Part shown: positions 1 to 7,823 of the stretch, piece after piece
Numbering within the stretch: the stretch's first letter is position 1
Layout: each line of letters starts with the position of its first letter
From: Paraktedonobacter sp035294465
GTDB lineage: Bacteria > Chloroflexota > Ktedonobacteria > Ktedonobacterales > Ktedonobacteraceae
Length of the DNA: 21,394 nucleotides
NCBI GenBank assembly: GCA_035294465.1
Contig: DATGKW010000108.1
Location: forward strand, 1 to 21,394
Reading direction: 5' to 3'
Notes under the pieces: model-generated
Database searches by the model: none
What the model saw: the letters and a program-made list of their open reading frames with translations, nothing else
What the model was told of the DNA's origin: nothing
Made by a program: the position numbers and the translations under genes

Positions 1-1171
1 CAAGCTTAACCTGAGCCTGCCGCTCGCGCAGGCGTCCTTGTGTCCACTGCACCACCCATACAATCAACACAAGTGCCTCAATGGTTGAGAAAATCAGGAT
101 GGGAACAATCTCCGCGTTATATTGAAACACCCCCAGGTACATGTTGCGATCACTACTAAGGAGGTTTAAGGCAACTGAGGGAATAGCCAGGACCAGTACC
201 CAGGGCGCCAGCAAGGGAAGATAAGCTGCAGGAGCAAGAAGCAGCCGTATGTAACGCCGATGCTCAGTTTCCAGTACATGCGCTTTAATCAAGCTGAGCG
301 GGTGAAGCACAATATTACGGAGAATCTCCAATGGTCCACTGCCAAGGTACGCGTAACGAGATGCCAGCAAAGCATGACCAGAAGGACTGAATAGGTGAAA
401 CATAAGCAATACCATGCCGAGCCAGACAAACGCCATCCCCACCAGTCCTAGACCAACTTTCCAGCGCTGCTGGAAAAGCATCGACCACAGTCCGAACATC
501 GCAATAACCAGTGGGATCTCTTCTTTACAAGCCATTGACAGAAGAGCGAAGACAAAAACCCACACGGTCCGCCGAGTATACATAAAATAGAGAGTGAAGA
601 GTAAGAGAGCAGCTGTCATGGTAACCGCGTGAAAGTAAAAAGCCTCAGCTTGCTGTAACTCTGGATAGAGCAAATAAAGCACCGCGACCAGCACCCCCGC
701 CAATTCACTGCGCAGACGCAGACGCGCCAGCCAGAAAGCCGGGAAGACTCCACTAGCTACAACCACTGTTTGCACAACCATCAGCAGTTTGGGGGTAGGC
801 CAGAGCGCATAGAGCAGAGAAATGGGGAAAAGAATCGGCTCAACGTGGATTGCAAAGCGCGAATAGCCCTGCAAGCCGGCGCAATTTGTGTCACTGACAA
901 TATTACAGATACTCTGGTGTAAAAGCAGCCCATGAGTAACACTCCAGATTGCCTGGCTCATGATTCCGAGGTCTTCCGCAGGGGAGACAAAAGCGTCCTG
1001 CTGGGCAAAGAGATACTTTATAAAATAGGCTGCAAAAATTGTTCCCAGTACCGCAACCACCCCCGTAGCGACCCAGAAGCGGCGCGTGTGAGGCATTGGT
1101 TCAGGGAGAGGATAAAGGTAGAGGCGGCTCTTCCAGACGGCGAGCCGCTTGCGCCAGGAGGCTTGGGACAT
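1..1171 (-). CDS. DUF2079 family multi-pass membrane protein, predicted GT-C glycosyltransferase (partial, runs off left edge)
   Basis: Reading the minus strand gives an open frame of about 390 codons that reaches the window edge without a stop, so the C-terminus is missing. It has many hydrophobic segments and DUF2079 hallmarks: a first TM around residues 32-50, then an acidic loop with EDLGIMSQAIWS, then HVEPILFPISLLYALWP, KEEIPLVIAMFGLW, and APWVLVLAIPSVALNLL near residues 320-340. The acidic first extracytoplasmic loop after TM1 is typical of GT-C enzymes that use polyprenyl-phosphate sugars. The exact reaction is unknown. It starts 16 bases after the GT2 stop and is almost certainly cotranscribed with it, suggesting donor maker plus donor user. 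The start is uncertain: ATG 1171 is chosen, but an in-frame ATG at 1222, overlapping GT2, would add 17 residues. Neither has a strong SD. Confidence 0.8.
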   Translation of the reverse strand, partial: MSQASWRKRLAVWKSRLYLYPLPEPMPHTRRFWVATGVVAVLGTIFAAYFIKYLFAQQDAFVSPAEDLGIMSQAIWSVTHGLLLHQSICNIVSDTNCAGLQGYSRFAIHVEPILFPISLLYALWPTPKLLMVVQTVVVASGVFPAFWLARLRLRSELAGVLVAVLYLLYPELQQAEAFYFHAVTMTAALLLFTLYFMYTRRTVWVFVFALLSMACKEEIPLVIAMFGLWSMLFQQRWKVGLGLVGMAFVWLGMVLLMFHLFSPSGHALLASRYAYLGSGPLEILRNIVLHPLSLIKAHVLETEHRRYIRLLLAPAAYLPLLAPWVLVLAIPSVALNLLSSDRNMYLGVFQYNAEIVPILIFSTIEALVLIVWVVQWTQGRLRERQAQVKL

Positions 1172-1187
1172 ATCAGGTTTTTCTTTT

Positions 1188-2204
1188 TTAGTCGAGTTCC
1201 TGTCGGATACTATATTCTTCATCTGAGCGGAAGGCATAGTGACGTATCATCTCGCTTTGTAAACCGGCCAGTACAAACTGGACCCCAAAAATCATTAACA
1301 GAATACCTACAAAGAGGAACGGCTGGTTATGAATTGGTTCATTGGTAAAGAAGCGACTGCGGATAACCACAATGAGATCTACTAGAATACCCAGCAAAAA
1401 TGTCCAGAAGCCCAGGGGCACAAAGAGGCGCAGTGGCTTGCGCAAAAATGTCGTCAAAAACAGCACGTTCAATAGATCGATCAGACCGCGCGTGAAGCGT
1501 CTGGCCCCGAACTTTGAGACGCCATACTTGCGCGGGTGGTGAACGACTTTGATCTCTGTCACTCGGAAACCGCGCCAGTGAGCCATGACCGGCACAAAGC
1601 GATGAAATTCACCATAGAGCTTGAGATGACTATCCTCAATAATCTCGCGCCGGTACGCCTTAAAGCCGCAATTAATATCATGCAAATGCACACCGGTCAA
1701 CATGCTTACCAGCCCGTTGAAAACCCGCGAGGGGAACGTCTTCGAGAAAGGATCGAGACGTGGATACTTCCAACCGGAAACGAGGTCGTATCCCTCATCC
1801 AGTTTTTCTAGAAAGCGGGGGATTTCAACCGGATCATCCTGTAAATCCCCATCCATCGTGAAGATAATCTCACCCCGGCAGCGACTAAAGCCTGCTACCA
1901 GCGCGGGCGTTTTACTAAAATTCCGCCGGAAACGGATGACGCGCACGATGCCGGGGTTCTCTTCGTGAAGCTGTTTGAGCACCTCAAACGTGCCATCGGT
2001 GCTGCCATCATCGACAAAAATCACTTCGTAGGACTTCCCCAGTTCCTTCAGTTGGGGGGAAAGCGCTTCATATAAGAGTCGCACATTCCGCTCTTCATTC
2101 ATCACAGGAACGACGACTGAAATATCTACTTTCTGTATAGGTGTTATAGGTGTTACTTCCTGTAATTCACGTGACTCTGACAGAACTTCTTTGACTTGAG
2201 GCAT
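1188..2204 (-). CDS. GT2 family polyprenyl-phosphate glycosyltransferase (dolichol-phosphate mannosyltransferase/GtrB-like)
   Basis: Predicted to transfer a sugar from a nucleotide sugar to polyprenyl phosphate on the cytoplasmic face of the membrane. The protein (338 aa) has an N-terminal GT-A domain with VVPVMNEERNV, VIFVDDGSTDGT and the metal-binding DGD motif (D118, D120) in FTMDGDLQDDP, followed by INCGFKAYRR. Two hydrophobic segments near residues 260-285 and 295-320 match the GtrB/DPM-with-TM architecture. The frame is open to GTG 2219, but ATG 2204 is preferred because GGAG lies nine bases upstream of it. An extended -10 promoter lies 67 bases upstream of the ATG, and the DUF2079 gene follows after 16 bases, so the two form an operon. 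The sugar is not readable from sequence; glucose, mannose or GlcNAc are possible. Confidence 0.88.
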   Translation of the reverse strand: MPQVKEVLSESRELQEVTPITPIQKVDISVVVPVMNEERNVRLLYEALSPQLKELGKSYEVIFVDDGSTDGTFEVLKQLHEENPGIVRVIRFRRNFSKTPALVAGFSRCRGEIIFTMDGDLQDDPVEIPRFLEKLDEGYDLVSGWKYPRLDPFSKTFPSRVFNGLVSMLTGVHLHDINCGFKAYRREIIEDSHLKLYGEFHRFVPVMAHWRGFRVTEIKVVHHPRKYGVSKFGARRFTRGLIDLLNVLFLTTFLRKPLRLFVPLGFWTFLLGILVDLIVVIRSRFFTNEPIHNQPFLFVGILLMIFGVQFVLAGLQSEMIRHYAFRSDEEYSIRQELD

Positions 2205-2270
2205 GCAGGTCTTCTCCACTTACAATCTGGGGCGGGCTAGTCTTCCGTCCAGATGCTCTGATTGGCGCTT

Positions 2271-2279
2271 ATTATAACA
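2271..2279 (-). promoter_or_regulatory. Extended -10 promoter for the GT2-DUF2079 operon
   Basis: The minus strand reads TGTTATAAT, a perfect TG-N-TATAAT extended -10 element, 67 bases upstream of the preferred GT2 start. There is no good -35 hexamer at 17 bases, which is normal for extended -10 promoters. Assignment is by motif and position only. Confidence 0.55.
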
Positions 2280-2464
2280 CACCTTTTCCCACAGGCAGAG
2301 AAAATGGTACTTTTCAACAGTGTTTCGTATCTCCTCCTCACTGGGAGGACATTGCCAGGAACGGCCCTTCTTTACCTTATGTAGTATAACGGACCAGCCC
2401 CCGCAAGAAGCACATGCTGTCACACTTACCAGGAAGAAAGGCGGCGGATTCCCTAGAGATCAAG

Positions 2465-2494
2465 CAAAGGGCTTCCTACCAGGGAAGCCCTTTG
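2465..2494 (-). terminator. Terminator-like hairpin downstream of the unknown membrane protein gene
   Basis: CAAAGGGCTTCC (2465-2476) and GGAAGCCCTTTG (2483-2494) form a perfect 12-bp stem with a 6-base loop, 48 bases past the stop at 2543. There is no T-run after it on either strand, so it is not a classical intrinsic terminator. It may end the upstream transcript, protect its 3' end, or do both. Confidence 0.45.
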
Positions 2495-2542
2495 AGTGCC
2501 ACACCTGCGTACAGATTCCGCTGTATCTGCCAAGATATGAGG

Positions 2543-3439
2543 CTATACCCGGTAAATCTGTTTCATACGCAGCAAAAACGCTACAGCCTCTTCACGGGTG
2601 TCAAAAATATTACTCTGGAAATGATTGATCGCCGCAGAGGTCATAAATTGAATGCGCCTGATTTTTTCTTGCAGCTCATCCTGGCCGGGCCGGGCCGCCT
2701 GCGAATTATAATGAGCGAGTAGATAGATATCTTTATCTACCTTAATGCACATTTCCTCAAGATACTCTTTAAGCGCCTGACCCCAAGCTGCTGTCGCATC
2801 TCTTCCAATGACAATCCCGCCAATATCGGTTAGCGTCGGGGCTCGCTCCAGTCCTTTTGACTGGAGCACCCGGCGAATCTGGCGCTTGCAGACGTGAAAG
2901 GCAAGTTCGACCTCGGCGGGTGTATTCATCACCACATGCATACCAATGAAGTTAACAGCCCCTACCTGTTCATCGTAGACAGTACGCATCCCTTGCTCGT
3001 ACTCCTGCTCAAGCTCATATCTCGTTCGACCATGAACAGGCCTGGACGAGGCAGGTGGAGAAAACGAAGAAAGTGCGGTGGGATCCTGCAAGGGACGTGC
3101 ATATCCGGCACTATCTAAAGGGACCCCGATATTACCCTGGGAAGACGGTATGCCTGGTAGAGGACCTGTATTCCGGGATCGCGCTGATGCACGGGTTGCT
3201 TCACCACCTGTCAAACCAGCATACTGTGAATAATCTGCGAATCGCGGCTGATTCCCCTGTTTGATAGCCTGTACCTGATCGAGCGTGTCACTGCTCGCAG
3301 GGATGCTGGTCGAGGTTTTTTCCGGTACCGGTGTTACCGAAAGCCTGCTATTGGACCGTGTATCCCTGCTCCATATGATAAAAAGCAGAGCCATGAGAAG
3401 TACGAGTAAACCCACACCCGTGATAGCTAGATACACCAT
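2543..3439 (-). CDS. Unrecognised single-pass membrane protein with a cytoplasmic C-terminal domain
   Basis: I do not recognise this family. The 298-residue protein opens with one strongly hydrophobic segment (about residues 4-23), then a short basic stretch (WSRDTRSNSR). A disordered-looking linker rich in Ser, Pro, Thr and Gly follows to about residue 130. The C-terminal 160 residues (from about RYELEQEYEQG) are charged and predicted helical and include HVVMNTPAEVELAFHVCKRQ and a Gly/Ile patch, DIGGIVIGRDA. No signal-peptidase site is evident, so the N-terminal helix is probably an anchor with the folded part in the cytosol. The start is secure: GGGGGAG lies six bases before the ATG. The gene stands alone, with a hairpin after it and a palindrome-rich region before it. 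The C-terminal domain is probably a genuine conserved fold; its function is unknown. Confidence 0.75.
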   Translation of the reverse strand: MVYLAITGVGLLVLLMALLFIIWSRDTRSNSRLSVTPVPEKTSTSIPASSDTLDQVQAIKQGNQPRFADYSQYAGLTGGEATRASARSRNTGPLPGIPSSQGNIGVPLDSAGYARPLQDPTALSSFSPPASSRPVHGRTRYELEQEYEQGMRTVYDEQVGAVNFIGMHVVMNTPAEVELAFHVCKRQIRRVLQSKGLERAPTLTDIGGIVIGRDATAAWGQALKEYLEEMCIKVDKDIYLLAHYNSQAARPGQDELQEKIRRIQFMTSAAINHFQSNIFDTREEAVAFLLRMKQIYRV

Positions 3440-3545
3440 TGCAACTCCCCCTTCATGTACGATCTGGAGAAACGTTGTTGATCAGATGAAAAAAGCCGTA
3501 GAGTCTTTCGCCGGGAAATGAGCCTGGATGAACGTATACGGAGAG

Positions 3546-3574
3546 AGATTAGCAAATTATGAAAGCGCTGTCAA
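3546..3574 (-). promoter_or_regulatory. Candidate sigma-A promoter for the unknown membrane protein gene
   Basis: The minus strand has a perfect -35 TTGACA (3574-3569), a 17-base spacer and TAATCT (3551-3546) as a poor -10. It lies about 107 bases upstream of the ATG at 3439. The -35 is convincing, the -10 matches only three of six consensus bases. Confidence 0.35.
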
Positions 3575-3583
3575 TATTTATTG

Positions 3584-3638
3584 TCTCGAACCTATACATG
3601 TAAAGATTCATTTCGAGATCTGAGAACGCTGATCGTTC
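3584..3638. promoter_or_regulatory. Pair of inverted repeats upstream of the candidate promoter (possible operators)
   Basis: TCTCGAA (3584-3590) and TTCGAGA (3612-3618) form a 7-bp inverted repeat spaced by 21 bases. Next to it GAACG-N5-CGTTC (3624-3638) is a second dyad. Both lie just upstream of the TTGACA at 3574-3569 as read on the minus strand, a place typical of activator sites. No regulator is identified. Confidence 0.25.
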
Positions 3639-3722
3639 AAGCGCTCCGTTTGATTTCCTCTAAAAATGGATTGCTTTATCAGGAATGACGGTTTCATAAG
3701 AACACAGTAATCTAGAAAGGCT

Positions 3723-4529
3723 TCATCCCTTGTCAGATTCTGATGAAAAGAGTTGATTTGCCAGAACAGCAAAAAGATCAGGTTGATCTGTTGTCAGAGA
3801 GTCTACCCCGGCCTGTGCCAGCCATCGTAAATCGGCAAGGTCGTTGACCGTCCAGATGCCCAGCCGAAGCCCACCAGTATGAAAGAGAGCTGGCATTTCG
3901 GGGGTAAAAAGCCTGGAATCCAGATGAATCCACTCGCACCGCAGCGCCTGAGCCTGCGCTATCAGGTGCGCGAGAGCCGCCGGCCCACGGGGATTCCAGA
4001 CATCTTCAGAGACCAGAATACCAGTACGCAGATCAGGAGCCAGGTCTTTCACCAGGGGAAGAAGAGACCAGTCAAATGACATGATCAGAACCCGCTCCCG
4101 CATGCCGGTGGCCAGCACATCACGCACCACCGCTTCAGTTATGCCTGGATAACGGCCAGACAGGCCATTACGCCGGCTGGATTTGATCTCGATATAGACC
4201 TCAACCTTCCCCTGGCGCGCGAGATCCAACGCTTCGCGCAGAGTAGGAATGTGCTGTGGCTCCGGCCAGCCACCAGGGAAGTGCGCGGACGCGTCGAGAG
4301 AACGGAGGTAAGTCAGGTCGAGATCCAGAATATTTCCCACACCGTTCGTCAAACGCTCCACAGTTTCGTCGTGAAAAACGACGAGATGTCCATCACGGCT
4401 CATCTGGACATCCAATTCAATGGCGTCGACAGGGAACGTCAAAGCCCGGCGAAAAGCCGCCAGAGTGTTTTCGGGCGCTAGCGCCGATCCACCACGATGG
4501 GCTACTCTTTGCAGAATGTGTGCTCGCAT
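3723..4529 (-). CDS. Glycerophosphodiester phosphodiesterase (GDPD family)
   Basis: Hydrolyses glycerophosphodiesters released from phospholipids to glycerol-3-phosphate and an alcohol, normally in the cytoplasm. The 268-residue TIM-barrel protein carries the full GDPD signature: VAHRGG with catalytic H11, APENT (E20), metal-binding IELDV (E38, D40), VVFHDE with the second catalytic His (H53), and IEIKS later in the barrel. The end motif GIWTVND and GVDSLTTDQPD are also typical. ATG 4529 is preferred because the family begins a few residues before the HRGG motif. The frame extends to ATG 4619, which would add 30 residues that look unlike the family; both starts have weak SDs. There is no signal peptide with the short start. 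It is divergently arranged with the polysaccharide deacetylase gene. Confidence 0.9.
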   Translation of the reverse strand: MRAHILQRVAHRGGSALAPENTLAAFRRALTFPVDAIELDVQMSRDGHLVVFHDETVERLTNGVGNILDLDLTYLRSLDASAHFPGGWPEPQHIPTLREALDLARQGKVEVYIEIKSSRRNGLSGRYPGITEAVVRDVLATGMRERVLIMSFDWSLLPLVKDLAPDLRTGILVSEDVWNPRGPAALAHLIAQAQALRCEWIHLDSRLFTPEMPALFHTGGLRLGIWTVNDLADLRWLAQAGVDSLTTDQPDLFAVLANQLFSSESDKG

Positions 4530-4698
4530 GATTCTGTATTCCAGCAGTAGAGCTATTTCCTTTTTGAAGGGCTTTTCTTGATATTCTCCAGGAGAGACAA
4601 CCAAAATCACCATAGCCATTCCAGGCTATTTTCCATTTCTTCTGTTTCTAGTGAGTATAAATACCTAGCCTATACGTTATCATCAATAGAGGGCCGAT

Positions 4699-6219
4699 AT
4701 GACAAAAATATCGATGTATGGGGAAACAACAATGAATATCTCCGACGAGAAGTCTCTGACCAGGCGGTCCACAGACATTACGCGAGCAGTTAGACGACAA
4801 CAGCCACTAGAGGACCAGCCTACCCGTCCCATGACGAGCCTGAAGCGGAGAAGCCGAACTCTGTATAAGGTTGCCGCTGGCTTTCTGATCATATTGATCC
4901 TGGTGCTGACAACGATGATCTGGGGACAGCCGGCTATTGCTCGCTGGTTCTCACCCGCCTCAAACTCCAGTCAGGCATTGCAGCATATCCTGCACCCTGA
5001 AACGCGCGCCATTACTTCTCCCAGTGCTACCAACACAGTGAATCTTTTTATGGCAGCTATGCTACGAAAGAACTGGCCAGCCATGTGGTCGATGCTTGCT
5101 CCAGACGCCCAGCATCTCTGGCAAAACGAGCAAGATTTCACCCATTTTGAGCAGGCTAAATTCGGCGCGCTCACTTTACAAAGTTATTCGCTAGGTCAGA
5201 TCACCCTTAATCATCCCTGGCTCGATCCTGATACTGGCCTGACCTACGACAGCGCCATTACCCTGCCAGTTTCCTTGCAGGCCACAGCCCCTGCCGGGCT
5301 GTTGACCGCTCCTTCGAATGAGGAACTCAATCAGGGTCTGTTTCAACACACTCTCTTTGCCCTCAATCAGAACAGCCAGCATACATGGCAAGTGCTGATT
5401 GCTGGGCCAGCAGGTCTTGATGCTCCCGTCCTGGTTCCTGCTCATCCTCCAGTAAAACATTTACTTATTCCTATCTTTATGTACCATCACATCTCCAGTG
5501 TACCGACCACGAATCTCCTGGATTACGGTCTGACAGTAACTGTCCCAGACTTTAACGCGCAGTTGAACTGGTTGCAGCAGCAGGGCTACCAAAGCATAAC
5601 CATGACCGAACTCTTCGACGCCTTCTACGATGGGAAAGCCCTGCCCGCAAAACCAGTGATTCTGACCTTCGACGATGGCTACGCTGATGTCTACACCAAT
5701 GCACTGCCAGCATTGCTAGCTCATCATGATCGCGGAGTCTTCTATATTATTACTGGGATGATCGGCGGTCGCTACATGACCTGGGACCAGGTGCGCGGTC
5801 TAGCACGTTCGGGCATGCAGATTGCCTCACATACGGTGCATCATGTCAACGTTGGCGCGCCTCCTGCGCCTCTGACGATTCAGGAGGAACTTTTGGACTC
5901 CAAGCAGAAACTGGAGGCCGAGCTAGGTGAGCCAATCCAGTTCTTCTGCTATCCCTCTGGGGAGCCTTTCCACCACGATACACTCGCTGAGCGGCAGGAG
6001 GTATTAACCGATCTCTTCAATGATGAATACCTGGGGGCAACCCTTGATCCGGCAGAGTTTAACTCGACGTTGCAGAATGACCTGGCCCCTTACGAAATGC
6101 CGCGCGTCCGTGTGAGCGGTGGCGAGACACTGGACGAATTCGTAGGAATCCTGGCCGCGACGCTGCAAGAAGACCAGGTGCGTCTACGCGAGGGACAATT
6201 TATCAATCTCGAATCATGA
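4699..6219 (+). CDS. Membrane-anchored polysaccharide deacetylase (NodB/CE4 family) with an extra N-terminal domain
   Basis: Predicted to remove acetyl groups from an N-acetylated envelope or extracellular polysaccharide outside the cell. A cytoplasmic N-terminus rich in Arg precedes one TM segment (about residues 57-76). Residues 105-245 form a separate domain (NTVNLFMAAMLRKNWPAMW) that resembles NTF2-like/SnoaL folds; this is tentative. The NodB domain starts at about residue 258 with FMYHHIS. It has TFDDGY, with catalytic base D325 and zinc ligand D326, and SHTVHH, with zinc ligands H378 and H382. FFCYPSGE follows as motif 3. ATG 4699 has AGAGGG five bases upstream; ATG 4732 with GGGGA upstream is a plausible alternative. 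The gene converges on the esterase gene with only 18 bases between the stops. Confidence 0.9.
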   Translation: MTKISMYGETTMNISDEKSLTRRSTDITRAVRRQQPLEDQPTRPMTSLKRRSRTLYKVAAGFLIILILVLTTMIWGQPAIARWFSPASNSSQALQHILHPETRAITSPSATNTVNLFMAAMLRKNWPAMWSMLAPDAQHLWQNEQDFTHFEQAKFGALTLQSYSLGQITLNHPWLDPDTGLTYDSAITLPVSLQATAPAGLLTAPSNEELNQGLFQHTLFALNQNSQHTWQVLIAGPAGLDAPVLVPAHPPVKHLLIPIFMYHHISSVPTTNLLDYGLTVTVPDFNAQLNWLQQQGYQSITMTELFDAFYDGKALPAKPVILTFDDGYADVYTNALPALLAHHDRGVFYIITGMIGGRYMTWDQVRGLARSGMQIASHTVHHVNVGAPPAPLTIQEELLDSKQKLEAELGEPIQFFCYPSGEPFHHDTLAERQEVLTDLFNDEYLGATLDPAEFNSTLQNDLAPYEMPRVRVSGGETLDEFVGILAATLQEDQVRLREGQFINLES

Positions 6220-6237
6220 GGAAGAGCGGTATGATCA

Positions 6238-7788
6238 TCATTCCCACGAAAGCCAGGTCAGAGCATGGTAGAGCTGGACCACCCAGATACTCCAAGCATG
6301 GTAGCCATTTTCCAAGTCAAAGGTATACGTGACATGGAGAGCATTGAGTTCCTGGCTGAATTGCTGGGTATCAGCGCAGTAGGGCTGATCTTTGGTCGCA
6401 GCACCCAGAAAAATGCGCAGCTTCCAGGCTTTTGGGTCCCCCGGCAAGACTAGGGCAGGGCTATTGGCCTGGATATACGCCTCATTCTGGCCCCAGATCT
6501 TCCCCTCGGCTTTGAAGTATCCTCCCAGCGAGATGACGGAGCCAAAGATGTCAGGATGATGAACAGCAATATTCATCGCGCCAAAGCCACCCATGGAGTT
6601 GCCACCAATCGCACGATCTCCGGCCCGAGGGATCGTGCGATACTTCTGATCGATGTAATGCACCAGATCGAACGCTATAAAATTTTCCATAAGTTGCTTG
6701 TGATCGAAGCTATTCCCCCACTCGCTGGTCTCTCCGCTCTGCCCATTTCCATCGGGGAAAACCATGATCAATTCGGGTATCTCGCCGTGGGCGATAAGCG
6801 TATCAGCAGATTGCACCGCTTCTCCGGCCTTAATCCAATCGTATTCACTGCCTGGAGAACCATGCAGCAAATAGAGGGTAGGATAGCGCCGGTTGCGCGC
6901 TGCCGGATCATGGTAGGAAGGAGGCAAATAGACCAGGAACGAGCGGCGTTGCCCATGCAGCGCCGGACTGATCATACTGTCAGCAACGACTGTGCCATGA
7001 GCATTCACTACCGGTGGGTTATGTAAACCAACGTCGGGCGAAAAGAGCAAAAAGTCGCCGATTCCGCCGCTCAAGAGGAAGATCCCTACCATTGCAAGAA
7101 GACCGGTCCAGGCCCAAATAAGATGCCACCAGCTACGTTTTTGCGCCCCTCCAAGCGCAATCAGCTGCTCCGGTCTCTGTATGTGGTCAGGATGAATACG
7201 CTCTTGTCGAATCAGCTGCGCCAGTCGCCCAATCGGATCGAGTTGCGCCAGCAGCCCAATTGGATCGAGCATCACCTCACCTAATGCGCTCCCAACAGCC
7301 GCCCCAAGAAAGGCGCTGAGCAGACCACCGGCCAGCAGGGTAATAACCGTATGCTGCAACGCACCTGTATTCAGGGTTTCGATGTGCCCTCCAGGATCAT
7401 AGACAGGGAGACGTTCCTGGTGGATAAAAGGCAGAAGATAACCGATGATGTACGCGAGACCGGCCCCGACTATCGCACTCAAGCGCTGCCGGCTCACCAG
7501 CGCGCTGATCAGGGCCACACCGGCGGTTAAGAGTAGCGCAGCAATCAGAGCGGCTCGCTGCGGGTCAAGGCCCATATCTATAATAGGAGTTGAGAGCGCT
7601 TTCGTCACCCCCGCAGAGAAAAGAAAAGCGGCGGCAACCAAGGCAGTACCAAGCGCAAGCAAAATGCGCCGAACCAGAACAGATCGCACAAGCCATAAAA
7701 ACCAACTCCATCGGAATGTTTTGCGGATACGAATCAGCATAAATCGGAGGAACCGCGAGAAGCGATCCCGTCTAACTGCTCTATGCAT
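6238..7788 (-). CDS. Membrane-anchored esterase (putative esterase D/feruloyl esterase-like alpha/beta hydrolase)
   Basis: The first 250 of 516 residues form a polytopic membrane region: about five hydrophobic segments near 42-62, 82-101, 106-124, 145-172 and 224-246. The C-terminal 240 residues are an alpha/beta hydrolase of the putative esterase family, probably outside the cell. It shows RSFLVYLPPSYHD, YLLHGSPGSEYDW, VFPDG, the nucleophile elbow GGNSMGG (S398), a candidate acid D467 in GAATKDQPY, and H497 in GYHAW. A small repeat, LDPIGLLAQ/LDPIGRLAQ, lies between the TM segments. It follows the DUF2156 gene by 35 bases on the same strand, which suggests an operon and possibly a lipid-linked aminoacyl substrate. 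The ATG start has a poorly spaced SD (AGGGAA about 10-12 bases away). The substrate is inferred from context only. Confidence 0.85.
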   Translation of the reverse strand: MHRAVRRDRFSRFLRFMLIRIRKTFRWSWFLWLVRSVLVRRILLALGTALVAAAFLFSAGVTKALSTPIIDMGLDPQRAALIAALLLTAGVALISALVSRQRLSAIVGAGLAYIIGYLLPFIHQERLPVYDPGGHIETLNTGALQHTVITLLAGGLLSAFLGAAVGSALGEVMLDPIGLLAQLDPIGRLAQLIRQERIHPDHIQRPEQLIALGGAQKRSWWHLIWAWTGLLAMVGIFLLSGGIGDFLLFSPDVGLHNPPVVNAHGTVVADSMISPALHGQRRSFLVYLPPSYHDPAARNRRYPTLYLLHGSPGSEYDWIKAGEAVQSADTLIAHGEIPELIMVFPDGNGQSGETSEWGNSFDHKQLMENFIAFDLVHYIDQKYRTIPRAGDRAIGGNSMGGFGAMNIAVHHPDIFGSVISLGGYFKAEGKIWGQNEAYIQANSPALVLPGDPKAWKLRIFLGAATKDQPYCADTQQFSQELNALHVTYTFDLENGYHAWSIWVVQLYHALTWLSWE

Positions 7789-7823
7789 AGGATAGTGTTC
7801 CCTTTTTCATCCTTTAGAGAGTA

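Larger units (their letters stand above)
2205..2542. other. Intergenic region of about 340 bases with a promoter and a hairpin
   Basis: The gap between the GT2 start and the end of the next minus-strand gene holds the extended -10 element at 2271-2279 and the long hairpin at 2465-2494. Short open frames on both strands have no SD, no recognisable motif and an implausible composition. I see no RNA gene or riboswitch-like fold here. Confidence 0.5.

Noticed and set aside
932..1811. Plus-strand open frames opposite the DUF2079 and GT2 genes
   Set aside because: They have no SD, no recognised motif and lie wholly opposite well-supported genes; they are shadow frames.
2220..2423. Minus-strand 67-codon open frame upstream of GT2
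   Set aside because: It contains the promoter region, has no SD or family features, and an unlikely composition.
6231..6238. ATGATCAT palindrome between the convergent deacetylase and esterase genes as a terminator
   Set aside because: The stem is too short and AT-rich, with no T-tract on either side.
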